From assembly GCA_021613535.1 (NCBI GenBank), contig CP075493.1:7068001-7132000 (forward strand): DNA of 64,000 bases. Reading direction: 5' to 3'. This DNA is from Adineta vaga (Eukaryota > Rotifera). Under the pieces are notes generated by a model. That model was given only the letters and a program-made list of their open reading frames with translations. It searched no databases and was not told the DNA's origin. Below, one piece after another: positions 12,806-24,190 of the stretch (positions are counted from its first letter, which is position 1; every line of letters starts with the position of its first letter). The position numbers were made by a program, and so were the translations under genes.

Positions 12806-14735
12806 ACTTAATCTGTTTGTTTTACCTTCGAAAAATGAAATGTGCTTTGGTTTTGTTTTTCTTTCACTTCATTAAAAAGCAGCTGACACCATGATGAGAT
12901 TCTTCTTTTCCGTCTCCTTCATCTGTCTAGATTGATTACGTAATGATCTAATACATAAATATACTCATAACAGCAAAAAGTGTTCTTTAACAAAGAACTA
13001 ATGTCTATACATATATCAAATTATATAGACCATGTATTATAGGATACAATTTGGGATTTTTTTCTCTGACTCTCTCTCTCTCTTTTTCTTTTACATCAAT
13101 GTGTATTCACTGAAATAATCATTCTGTCATCGAAACGTCGATTTCAATAGCACTCAGCTGACACACATATACATGCATGGACATGCTTTTTCTCTTTTTT
13201 TTTCACGTTCGTTTGCGCATTACTCTTTTTCAATCTGATTGTGCATACACTACTTATATGTCAATATTTTGACAGAATCAGTCGTCCTCGCCAAACTTGA
13301 AATTTATGCTTACTAGAATAAAAAAAAGTAAATTCTTTTTCTTTTCCAATAGATCATAATCATTTCTATTATGCAGAAAAGTGACTTTCGTTTTCTCTTT
13401 CTTTTTATTCATCATTGATAATGTCATACAAGTGTGCTTCTCAATGAAACGACAGTCAAGAAAAAGGTAGATAAGAGAAAAAGAAGGAAGTTTATCTATA
13501 TGTACATACATATACATATACATATACGTAGAAATAAAGCACGTATGTATGATTTATTTACTACTGATTAGTATTAGACATAACATTCAGGCAGATGGAT
13601 GATGTTGAACGTGCTTATAGGCACAAGTATGTATTAAGGAAAAAGCAGATCACAAGGGTAACATTTATTGTATTTGAACAAGATGATTATATTCATGATC
13701 GGATTGTTAAAACGAGTTCACAACGATAAACAACATATGGATGGAGTTCTTTGTTCTCTCCGACATATCATACTTGTCACTGATGTGCTCGATTTGTGAA
13801 AAAAATGACTCTTTATATGATAGAATCTTAGTTGAATGTCTCATGACAATGAGCTTTTTCACACCTGTTATTGTTCATATATTTGTATATGTGATATGCG
13901 ACTCTATCATCTTTCAATTGTTTACAACCTTTTCAACTCTATCCTTTTTCGGTTCTCTCTCGCTCTTCCCATTTCTTTCTCATGTAGCATGTATATTGCG
14001 TCATTTGATGCTATGGGGCGGGCGAAATTCTATCGTTTACTTGTCGTTTCTTTTATGGGTTGAAATTCTGTGCAACTAAGAAGCGCACAAACTTTCTTAT
14101 TCTCTTGTCCTCAGTCTGTGCTATGCATGCCTGTTCGATGGATGGCATGAGTAACGAGAACTCTCTCTCTCCTTCGTCGTCGTCTTCTTCTTCTTCCGTT
14201 CGTATTATAACAACTCATAAGGGTACTACTACCCCCTATCGACTACAATACTCATCAGGAAGGATGAAGGAAAGAAAAGCGAGTAGGAGAGAAAGAAACG
14301 ACGAAAAAGATGGAGAAAAAACGTCAGCAAATGGCAGTAACGAGAAAATGTCATTTCCATTTCTTCTTCTTTTCCGTCGGTCGCGTTCCATCAACAGTGT
14401 GCAATAGTTTAGTGGCGGTGGTGGTGGTGGACGACGGTCGGACGGGTTCAACATTGACGAACGTCATTCTTTCTTTTTTTCTTTACCTGTGCAATTGAAG
14501 ACGAACGAAGAAGAAGAAGAAGAAGAAGAAGAAGAGAACGAAAGAGGCAGTTGATTACCATCGCCATGTACATGTTCGTCATGTATACTTGCTTTCACTC
14601 TATTCATTTTTCTGCTCTTCTAGACAAGCCGTCAATACTGTCCAGCATATCAATGCGATACGATTGATTTAAAATTTTGGAAAAGAAAACAAAACCGAAC
14701 CGTTTATTTATAGACTTTTACACATCTATCTATCG
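12806..14735. other. Divergent intergenic region with simple sequence
   Basis: About 1.9 kb between head-to-head genes (MEK5-like on minus, unknown Q-rich gene on plus). It has CT-rich runs (about 13063-13090), a TACATA-type repeat near 13500-13530, and strongly strand-asymmetric purine and pyrimidine blocks at 14160-14540. Open frames at 13741-14079, 14060-14407 and 14310-14498 are low-complexity and overlap each other; I do not accept them as genes. Promoters for both neighbours are expected here. Confidence 0.5.
14506..14536 (+). repeat. GAA trinucleotide microsatellite
   Basis: An almost pure (GAA)n run of about ten units lies about 200 nt upstream of the ATG at 14736. A CTT/CGT-rich block sits at about 14160-14200, so purine-pyrimidine mirror segments occur on both sides of a 300-nt region. 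Such tracts can form triplex DNA; whether they do so here is unknown. Confidence 0.8.
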
Positions 14736-17700
14736 ATGTGGTATCCTCCGCAACAACATCATCATCAGAATCAACAGCAACGATGGCATGGATATAACCA
14801 TCATCTTTCATCACAGCAGCAGCAACAACAACAAAGTTATTCGAGAACTTCATATTATTGCACTACTGACGAACCATTGACTACAAATCAAGCAACAAAT
14901 ACTTATGTCGTATCAAGAAATGATGAGAATGAATCATTTAATCGTTATCATTCAACTCAAGCTGATGATCTTTATGGTAAAAGAAAGGAAAATTTCTCAT
15001 ATATAACAAATTTGATTTACACTTGAGACTAAGGCTAATCATTCTTCTAAGTGTAATAAGTTTTTTTCTCTCTTCAATTTACAGATTTCATTGTTATCGA
15101 AATCGATAAATAGAATGAATTAAGACAGTAACATGTGGAATAGACGCCTATCTGAAATGTTTTTATTATTAGTCTTTCTATAGAAATATGTTAGAGGACA
15201 AATTGTTGCATATTCCATCTGTAGTTACTACCAGTCGAGTTATTCTCCTTCATCTTGCGCAATAAATGATAATCATATTGGATGAAAATGAAGGCAACGA
15301 TGACGTTAGTCGTGTTTTTTAGTCGAAGTTATTCAATTGAATGAATCGTTCTCGTTGCAAGTTGATCGTTTCGATCAATCAGATGATAGTTACTTGGAGA
15401 TATTCATGCGTGCAATTACTGTACCGCACTACTGTGTTCTATGAGAGCAACCAAGCGACGATAGAATCTAAATCGAATTAGAACGATTTTGTATAAAGAG
15501 AAGAAAAAAAGACATCATTCAACTTTAAGATATCATTCATAGAATAACTTTTTCAGACTATGATTGAATAACTAAGTATACTAGAAATGAAAAAAAGTAC
15601 ACATTATCTCGACGTTTTGTTCATACGATTGAGAATTTATATGAGTCGATGATTTCGAATTTCTTTTTTTTTCTCTCTTCAACCATTATACTCATTTGCA
15701 AATGATTATTACTGCTATCCTTGTAAGACAAGTATCTGATAATAGATACATTAAAAAAAAATCAAAGCAATAAATTTGTGTAGTCTATGAGAACGATATT
15801 CGTCTATTTAATGACCATGATTTGTCATGCGTTTTGGATGTTATATCAAGAGTGTAAAAAAAACATTGACAAAAGTAATTCAGAAACAAAGAGAAGCAAA
15901 ATACATTTTTTAATAATTAAGAACGTGTCATTGTAAAATATACGAAGCGATACGATGCAAAAATAATGATGCAAAATGTCGTTTCTACGCTATCGTATCG
16001 ATAAACATACATAGAGCGATGATTTGTGACACTAGAAAAAATTTCGATGTACAAAGAGAAAATAGAATGCAAACAAATAACATGAATGTTCAGAACAATC
16101 TGCTCTTCATCTGTCAGAAAATGATTGGTTATGGAAGTACTTATCGATATGATATTAAGATTAACATATACTGTTAGAAATAAATGAAAGACATATGAAC
16201 TCATTTAGTACTGATCTTCTTATATTATTTGCTTTTATGATTAAGGGACAAAAATAAGTTCGATAGAATTTATTAGAGATAAACATTTCTAGCTATAATA
16301 TGTATTCGTTTGATTAGGATACCAATGATAGTTTTGTATATTGTCGTTCTTTTGTTTGTTTGACTTGAAATGCAGTTAGACCGAGAATGAACAAAGGCTG
16401 TCAAAGTGTCGAGAATATCAGAATAAAAAAGAAAAAAGAAAGAAGCAGAATAAGAAGGAGGAGGAGAAGGAAAATGTTGTTCTCGAGCGTCCTATTCTCA
16501 TTTCATAATTAGAATGAATATTGCGTTGTTTGCTCGCCGACATACATACAGAGATAGTAGTGCAATAGGAAAAAAATGTGGGAGCGTCAATTGTCTTTAA
16601 GCGTTCATACTTGTCATAAAACAAAAAAAAGTTATGTTGTGTAATCTAAACAGTGCATAGGGAGACCGCAATTTATATAAATACATGCATCCGTAGACAT
16701 GACAGTGCACAGTTAGTCATTAGCACAATTATCGACTGATGATCGGTATATATTTGTAGTATTGATGAAGAAGAAAAGTTTTCTTTGAGTTTTACCAATG
16801 AAATATAATGAATTTGTCTGATAAGCTTTAGATAATTCCTTTTTTCTTCTCTTTTAATTGTTAGTTATTTTTTCTCTGGCGGATTTTTTATGCTTTTCTC
16901 CTAAACTTGAGGAGTAATGTTGAAAGACGACGTATATTTTTCTTTTCTCTTCCTTCTCTTTTGATTTACGTGCTGACTTGCTCATTGTCATTCCTATTTC
17001 TTCATTATCATCTTCCTTTTCTTTTTTTCTAGTAGCTGGTACGGATTATTACGTGACTACTTCTACCGGTTCGTATAGTGATGAGATGTCGTTGTCATCC
17101 TTACCCTATCAAACTCCAAATACTCATTGGAATCCAATCATTTCTGCACCAACCAAAACTTCTATTGTCACAAATAGTATAAATCAAAATCCTCCATTGT
17201 CTTCTTCAACATCAACATCAACATCATCATCATCATCAGCCTGTTGGGATTGGTTACTTTATTCACCCGAAATTTATTCTCATCTATATCGACCTTCATC
17301 GTCTTTCATTCAACATCAAATAGAAGATGAAGATTTCGATCTATCAGCGAATTTACCCACTTGGTTACTTGCATTACTCTATCCATCGATGAAACAAATT
17401 TATTCAACGGACGATGAGAATGATAGTGATCAAGAGATTAGTTCTCTTCATAATAATTCTGACGAGCCATTATTATCGATGAATATCGATAAAAATATTA
17501 CTCATGTCTCGTCCAATTTATCCTTATCGTCCGAAAATACTCTTAATGAGCAAAAATTAACACAAAATCGTTCATCAACACCGGATACAGATGATGGATA
17601 TCAATCAGCTAGTGATGCTAGTCGTAGTGATTATTCTCAACAATCATTATTACATTATGATCATCATAGTAGTAAAGATGATGTCGCAACTGTAAATATT

Positions 17701-18093
17701 TCGTCAACTTCAATGCCAAAACGTATTTCATATGCAGCTGCTGTTAAACCTCTAATTACAACCATAACAAATAATAAAGCAAGTCAATTAATCACACCTA
17801 TTACAAAAACGAAGAATAATTCTTCGTCATCCACTACTAATGACCTATTAAATACAAATGGTCAAAAATTAAAATTTATTGCTCCACGTTTTGAGCGAAT
17901 GCATCATGCTAAACAATATCCATCTCGGATAGTTACGACAACAACGACGACGACGACGACGACGGGCATTAAAGATTCGTCGTCGTCTTCTTCTTCGATA
18001 TGTTTCATCAATCGAACAGCAGTTCGTTCATATAATAATTATCATCATAACCATCAACGCAATCATATTGTTAACTCAACACGACGTCGTTGA
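14736..18093 (+). CDS. Unknown Gln/Ser-rich protein with a 2-kb intron
   Basis: Not recognised. Exon 1 (14736-14976) starts MWYPPQQHHHQNQQQ and is Gln/His-rich, ending in a phase-1 donor G|GTAAAAG. The next acceptor in phase is TTTCTAG (exon start 17033, or 17036 using the second AG), giving DYYVTTSTGSYSDEMSL and an open frame to the TGA at 18091-18093. The joined product is about 433 residues. Notable parts are an aromatic, possibly folded block CWDWLLYSPEIYSHLY...LPTWLLALLYPSMKQIY, an acidic DDENDSDQE patch, TPDTDDGYQSASDASRSDYS, and a short conserved-looking RISYAAAVKPL motif. The C-terminus is basic with Thr and Ser runs. Exon 2 could instead start a separate gene, since the intron (about 2.06 kb) is far longer than most here. 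A soluble regulatory or RNA-associated role is only a guess. Confidence 0.55.
14977..17032 (+). other. Long putative intron of the unknown Q-rich gene
   Basis: About 2 kb without a credible coding frame. It contains A/T-rich unique sequence and a short purine run at 16425-16470. If both exons belong to one gene this is the longest intron in the window and could hold enhancers or the promoter of a shorter transcript starting at the second exon. No mobile element protein was seen. Confidence 0.4.
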
Positions 18094-19173
18094 AAAGAAA
18101 AAATTAAAAAATAAAACTCCTCATACCTTTGACTTTATTTCTTATTAAGCCATTCAATAAAAATAAAAACTTTCTTTTGATGTGTGTGTGCGTGCGTGTG
18201 TTTCTTTGTTGTTCGTATGTCATTTTTTGTTTCTATGTTGTATTAGAATCGAGTCAGTTAAGAAAAAAATACGGATTATAAGATGATTCTTTGTGTAGGA
18301 AAAAAAAATCAACAGACCTACATACAATGACGCATTTTTTTTTCTTTCGAATTACAAAAATATTTCATCCAGATTTCATATGACTATTCGTAGATACTTT
18401 ACTATTATGTTATGAGCGCTTACATAATGCATTTGAGATCGATTTTCAAATCGGGAAAGAAACTCGTCATGAAATTGATATATACAGACATCTAAAAGAT
18501 TTTATAATGTTGCTGAATCTTATATATGAAAGAAAGATGCATTTGAATGCACTAATGAGTCGTTTTGTTTTGCTTTCTTTTTACCTGATTTATATTATAT
18601 TCTGTGAACTAGAATGAATAGAGAAATTTATCAATATATTAGAATAATTGAGATCTGCAGAAATAGTTCTTGAAAGTTCGATTATTTCATTTAATATTCA
18701 TGGACGACAATTTGGTTTTAAAATGTGTTCAATATATCTATTTTTCAACAATTACATAAGTAATAATATCCGTTAGATCTCTGTTTACTTTCGCTGTCAT
18801 TCAATTCTCTAAACTGTTCTACTCTCATATCTTTGTTACATTTATTCTTATAGAAATTACATGCCGATTTACCGGTATAAATTGAAGGTTGACGTAATCA
18901 GAAAAAAACAAGGAAATCATCTTGATCAAAATGAGATGACTAGACGATACTTTTCTTCAATTTACTACGTCATATAGATTTACAGAATGAACATTTTTCT
19001 CTCTAGATTTCTTATGTATCTTTATCAGCATTAAGTTGATGTTAGATGAAGGCGAAGTGTTAGAAGTAGATAAGAAACAACATCATAAAAGACTTTTTAC
19101 GATATGTCTATTCAATCAGATAACTTTTCATTTTTGATTTCAAATATATAAAAAAATATATGATCAAAAACAT
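18094..19173. other. Convergent noncoding region
   Basis: About 1.1 kb between the stop of the unknown gene and the stop of the Thg1-like gene. AATAAAAATAAAA near 18158-18172 is a plausible polyadenylation signal for the plus-strand gene, followed by a TGTGTGTGCGTGCGTGTG tract at 18181-18198. Nothing else recognisable. Confidence 0.5.
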
Positions 19174-20136
19174 TTACTCATCACTTGTCAATACATTTGG
19201 TTGTCGATAATATTTCATCCACCAATCGGGTATTTCAACTTCAAGAACATTTTGATTTCCTTCATTCCAATATTTATTCATAACAAATTCCACTTTTTCT
19301 TCGTTTGTTTTCAATAATTTGTTCATATCAAATGATCCAATACGTACTCGACTTCGTTTAACAATAACATTTTGTTGAGTTTTACGATCAAGACATTCTA
19401 AATCATAGAATTCCTTTTTTAAAAATGTTCCATAAATGATATTTTTCGGTGCTTCATTCCACATGTCCCAATTCTTTTCTAGACACATTAAATCACGTAA
19501 TTCATGTGGACTTTTTCCTAAGATCGAATTTTGAGAATAATAACTTAACGCATATGTTAATGTAGCATTTCTTAATGTATCATATCGATGACGCCAATAG
19601 ATCGATGCCATAGCAGCGAATATATTCGGTACAGAAAAGGCTCGACCATCAAAATAAGCTGAATGTGCTTGAAGACGTTCAAGTACATGTGGATTTTCTA
19701 GATTTGACCAATCTTCTTCATTAATATATTTATTAAATTTTGCTGCGGTATACGAAGCAAGAACAGAGACAAGCTTTTGTATTCGACCAGAATACATATG
19801 TTCTCGAGGATGTTTATCAATCGTTTCAAGCTTTGGACAAGCATTGAAAACAAGAGATATTTCATCAGATTCATAGAAGATAGTCAATGGACTAAAACGT
19901 TGAAGTAGATCAGCACATGTACGAATAAATGCTCGAGTCATACGTTGATCAAATGGTTTAGCAAAACCACGTGTATAATTTCGAAATGAAACACCATCAA
20001 TACGAACAACAAATGGATGAAATGGATCAAGTCGTTGATCACTTACTGCTTCAAGTTGTTTAACTTGATTCGCGAGTAATTTTTCTTCATTTAATAACTG
20101 ATCATCATTTATATCAAAAGATATTGTATCACTCAT
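19174..20136 (-). CDS. Thg1-like protein (TLP-type 3'-5' RNA polymerase)
   Basis: Member of the tRNA-His guanylyltransferase superfamily, which adds nucleotides in the 3'-to-5' direction to tRNA 5' ends. I chose Met at 20136 (MSDTISFDIN, 320 residues); an upstream in-frame Met at 20256 would add a 40-residue hydrophobic, poorly supported leader. Metal-binding motifs are present: VVRIDG (Asp47) and ESDEISLVF (Asp91-Glu92). FDGRAFSVPN (162-171) follows. After that comes IYWRHRYDTLRNATLTYA, matching the WRQ-x-DA-x-RN pattern of bacterial and archaeal TLPs, then LGKSPHELRDLM. The HINNLYN motif used by canonical eukaryotic Thg1 for tRNA-His is not seen. The gene has no intron. It is therefore more likely a tRNA 5'-end repair enzyme than the essential G-1 transferase; that role is inferred. 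Confidence 0.85.
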   Translation of the reverse strand: MSDTISFDINDDQLLNEEKLLANQVKQLEAVSDQRLDPFHPFVVRIDGVSFRNYTRGFAKPFDQRMTRAFIRTCADLLQRFSPLTIFYESDEISLVFNACPKLETIDKHPREHMYSGRIQKLVSVLASYTAAKFNKYINEEDWSNLENPHVLERLQAHSAYFDGRAFSVPNIFAAMASIYWRHRYDTLRNATLTYALSYYSQNSILGKSPHELRDLMCLEKNWDMWNEAPKNIIYGTFLKKEFYDLECLDRKTQQNVIVKRSRVRIGSFDMNKLLKTNEEKVEFVMNKYWNEGNQNVLEVEIPDWWMKYYRQPNVLTSDE

Positions 20137-21665
20137 ATTTGTAATAGGAAAATATTTATGTGTTAATTTTATAAAAAGAATCGAGTCTTTTATCGAATAA
20201 AAAAAATGAATCATTATTGCAACATCATTTGTCAACTTTTTTTTGTCATGAATCATAATGCGTAAAGTATCTTTCTTTCCTTCCTTCTTTTCTCCCCTTT
20301 TATATGTTTTTCTCGTTATGTAAAGATGTCGGTGATGTAAATTCGATTTATTACTGATGAAATATATTGAAAAGTCATTATTAGTGACTCAATTTTGTTA
20401 AATTGATAGAATTACATCTGTCATATCATTAGCCATCGAAAATCTTTCTTGGACTATCATAAATATGTCTACTAGACATTAACTTTATTACAATTGATCT
20501 TACAACAATAGTTCCTATTTGAATAAAGTTGATGTGAAAGATTTATGCAGTAGATTTAGTTGTAGAATAGAGTTATTTTTCAAACTCGGCAGATGTTTAA
20601 TTAATGAAAAAGATAGAATTCAGTAGACTATGTCTAATATTTGTACTAAATCGTTCTTGTAAGAATAATAGAAGAGTACTTTACTATTCCATAGAGCAAA
20701 GATATCTCTAGCGTGAAAACTCAAATGTACTAAGTGCAAGAAAAAAGATGTTTACGAATCATAACGAGAAATCATTCTTGCATGTAGAATATAATTCTCA
20801 GTGGATGAAATAAAGTAAGGACATATTTTATTATAATTATTTATTTTCATGAATAATAACAAGTTTTATTAATCTTCGGTTTGTTTATTCGAAGAAACGA
20901 ACGTTTTCTTCTTCTTCTTTGACATTGGATATGAATTGTTTATTCATTTATTTGATTCAGATAAGACTTTCCTAATGTATCTAAAGAGAAATGGATAGTA
21001 ATCGGCATCGAATGTTTGTCAGTTTCTTATGTTGCGATAATATAAAAGACACTGCAGGTCATATAGAATTTACTGGTAAATATATTGTGAAAATCCAAGG
21101 ACACATAGATTACAACATAAATGTTGAATAATTCAGTTCCGAAGAGTCCTCTTCATTCTAGGTAGAAAGAGAAAAAGAAAGAAAAGAAAACTACAGTTTG
21201 TCTCAAGTTAGCAAATGCATGCAGATGACTACCGGTACATTAAACCATCTTAATTGATATGCTCCTTTCCTTTCTCTCTTCACTCTCACGTCAGAAAGAG
21301 AGAGAGAGAGGGAGAGGGAGAAAGAAAAAGAGAGACAAGAATTGTTAGGCGACTTATTTATGAAGACGTGCTTCCATCTGTTCGCAAACCTAATATGTGT
21401 GTATAACAAGCATCGAAGAAACATACAATTACAAGTAGAAAGAACAAAAATCTAAAGAAGATAATATCATCACGACCTCATTACAATATCAGAGAATAAC
21501 CTTTCATATTCTTGCTGTCGTCTAGGCATCTTGTTGTATATATTTAATGAATACATAAATGTAAGACCTTTGTTCTTTTAAATGGTGTGATTATATGTTG
21601 ATAAAGTCTTCGACTTTTTTTTTGCTTCTTCGTTATCTTTAGGTATATATGATTTTATAATTACA
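20137..21665. other. Divergent intergenic region
   Basis: About 1.5 kb between the Thg1-like gene (minus) and a small plus-strand gene. Contains a GA-rich microsatellite at about 21295-21340. Short frames at 20137-20256 and 21203-21424 are low complexity. A pyrimidine stretch ending in ATCTTTAG at about 21643 lies 23 nt before the next ATG and may be a cis or trans splice acceptor. Confidence 0.45.
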
Positions 21666-22091
21666 ATGACAACGACAACAGCATCTTCATCTATTCGAAA
21701 TAAAATTGATAATACGCTTAATATCGAACATTTTACTGATGAAAGATATCCGAAAACATGTTTCGAACAAATTCCACCGATCCTACTCGAATATCCACCT
21801 TCGAAACAAACACATCAAACATCACGTTCTCGTCATAGTCTTCGTTTTCGAACTCAACCAGTTGGATTAGCAGAAATTAATGAAACTGATGAAGAAACTT
21901 ATTTTGAAAATGAAACCAACGATCAGCCAACAAAAACAAAGATATTTAATGATTTTCATCGATTAGACTATTTAATTTTAGCGGAAAACATTCGTCGAAC
22001 AACACGAAAGAAAGCACCATTGAAAAATTATCTTGAACGACAACGATTGAAAACACCACGAGAAGAACTTTGTGAAGCAGATGGATATTAA
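21666..22091 (+). CDS. Small uncharacterised basic protein
   Basis: Not recognised. A 141-residue uninterrupted frame ending in TAA, starting MTTTTASSSIRNKID. It has a Thr/Ser-rich start, a middle segment TSRSRHSLRFRTQPVGLAEIN, an acidic stretch NETDEETYFENETND, and a C-terminal basic helix-like region with RRTTRKKAPLKNYLERQRLK. Codon use resembles neighbouring genes. A splice-acceptor-like TTTAG lies 23 nt upstream, so an earlier coding exon or a spliced leader is possible. The stop lies 115 nt from the convergent 7TM gene stop. No signal peptide or membrane segment. Function unknown. Confidence 0.55.
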   Translation: MTTTTASSSIRNKIDNTLNIEHFTDERYPKTCFEQIPPILLEYPPSKQTHQTSRSRHSLRFRTQPVGLAEINETDEETYFENETNDQPTKTKIFNDFHRLDYLILAENIRRTTRKKAPLKNYLERQRLKTPREELCEADGY

Positions 22092-22206
22092 ATAACTGAT
22101 TTCTGTTTTTCTCTTATCTGTATGTTTATATTTCGATTATCTATTCTATATAAAATAAAAGTATATATATATATATAAAACAAACAAAAAAGGAATAAAT
22201 ATAGAT

Positions 22207-24190
22207 TCAAAGATTTGATTTTGAAAAAAGACTTCGTGTATTTTCATATAAATGATTGGAAACATATTTTCGTTGTTTTTCTCTTGTTGTTTGTTGATTA
22301 TTTTGAGAAGATATTGGTGTTGATGAACTCGATCGTGTTGTCGATGTTTCATCATGTTCATTCAATAGATTAACTATTAACGAAGAACGTAATTCAAATT
22401 GTTCATTTGATGGATCTTCTCGTTCAGTTATTGTCGGTGGTGTTGCTGCTTGTGGTGATTTACTTATATTCATATTCAATGAACTATACGTTGCTATTGA
22501 AGATCTTGCTTCTGAATTTGATATGTTTGCATGAGGATTTTCAAGAGTTAATGATCGCTGTTGTTGTTGTTGCTGCTGCTGCTCATGGTAATGAGTCTGG
22601 TCTTGTTGTTGTTGTTGTTGTTCTTGATTAGTTGTTAATTGTCCAAAAGAATAATTAAGTACAGCAAATACCAATGGTACAAGTACAGAAAAATAGATAA
22701 GATAAAAACGCATTGCAATCGGATAAATACATGCAAGTAAACAACATGATAATACTAGTAAAAAACGAAGAAATGTTGTTGAAAGCCATCGTCCACAAGA
22801 TGGAATCGGATAATGTTCTATTGTTACTGTTGAAACATCATTCATTGGTGAATCCATCATTGATGTTAGATTAAGATTACTTTGTGTATTATTTTCAGTA
22901 GCTAAACCTAATGTTTGTAATAATGTCATTGAATAAGATGTTGAATCAACTTGTTCTCGATACGACATATAACGTTTTCGACATGGTGAACATCTCGATA
23001 TTTTCAGTCGAAAATAAATATATTGACAAGAATCATATAAAATTTTCAAAACAGCAATAACTGTTAAAAATAAACTAATTAATAAAGGTATTAAATAGAA
23101 GACAATTGTTTGAGTAAAACGATTTCGATCGAACCATTCTTCCAGATAACTGATTTGTGTTGTTCCTGGACAATAGACAGGTTTAGGTACTTTTTCATTC
23201 GAATCAATTGTATAAAGTAATGGGATTGTTGATGTAAATGAAAATGACCATACACAAAGAACAAGACAAAAACAGAATCGACGAAAAAATCGACGTAAAC
23301 AACGACTACAGGATTGTAAACATGTTTTATTAGTCTTCGACGGTGATGGAAATAGCGATAAAACAAAATTTGCATGCATTGCAGCGACAGTATATGCTAA
23401 AATAATTAAATAACAATAAAAAATCTTTTCTAATTAAGATATGAAAATAATTTACTTCTTTATCATTTGATATCTTTTATAAATCATGAAATAATCAATA
23501 CTCTCTTTGATGACATTTATAGCTTCGAGCGAATCGATAATGATTAGCAATGAGCTATATGTGATCTATTGAAAAGATCAATGGTAGACATCAAGTTTCC
23601 CTTAATCATTTCAATTGAAATCTTAGAAAAGAACTGATTGTCTTTTTCTTTTCTAACCATTATTTCACATGATTTATTCAATTAAGTCAATTAGATTCTC
23701 ATGTTTTTTCTATTCAACAAAATTCTTCATCCGATAATCATCGATTTATCAAGCATAACAGATATGTTCATTGGTCACGAAACTATTCTAATGCTTCAAT
23801 GATAAACAATTATATTATTCATTTGATTTTACACGCGCTCTAATGAATTTACGATACATTGAACATAATATTAAACTTCTGTGAAACGACAAACTTACCA
23901 AGAACAACAATACAAGATGCTTGAAGATAATAGATAGCTCGACAATTAATATCCAAAAGAACTTTTGAACGAAGTGATTGTACAAGATAAAAGAGATATA
24001 ATGTATTAATTAATGAACTTGATAGAGCTGTACTTGAAAAATAGAAATTAACCATATTACGATACGAAGAAAATATCATAAGCATTGGGATAATTAAATT
24101 TAAAATGACTAGAATTAACGTAGCTACCATTTCGATGAATAGCCATGTTGAAATACGAGAAAACCAATCTAACATTGATGTTAATAGCAA
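22207..24190 (-). CDS. Orphan seven-transmembrane (GPCR-like) protein
   Basis: Two exons join in phase: 24190-23899 and 23396-22207, across a 502-nt intron. Together they encode about 490 residues with seven hydrophobic segments. TM1 is in LFIEMVATLILVILNLIIPM, TM2 in STALSSSLINTLYLFYLV, and TM3 spans the splice site (IVVLG-AYTVAAMHANFVLSLF). TM4 lies around FCFCLVLCVWSFSFTSTIPL, TM5 around FYLIPLLISLFLTVIAVL, TM6 around FLRFLLVLSCCLLACIYP and TM7 around IYFSVLVPLVFAVLNYSFG. Cys residues before TM3 (DINC) and in the second outer loop (VYCPG) could form the usual disulfide. No clear DRY motif; the TM7 NPxxY position reads VLNYS. The long tail has two polyglutamine runs (around 22560-22622) and Ser/Thr-rich sequence. 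A rotifer-specific rhodopsin-like receptor is the best guess; no ligand can be inferred. Confidence 0.72.
22558..22622 (-). repeat. Polyglutamine-coding repeat in the 7TM protein tail
   Basis: On the coding (minus) strand, CAA/CAG runs of six and about eight codons surround a short DQTHYHE stretch in the cytoplasmic tail. On the plus strand they read as TTG/CTG repeats. Confidence 0.8.

Noticed and set aside
13741-14407. Two overlapping plus-strand frames of more than 110 codons
   Set aside because: Phe/Ser-rich translation of pyrimidine-rich DNA, no motif, mutually overlapping, and in a promoter-like interval.
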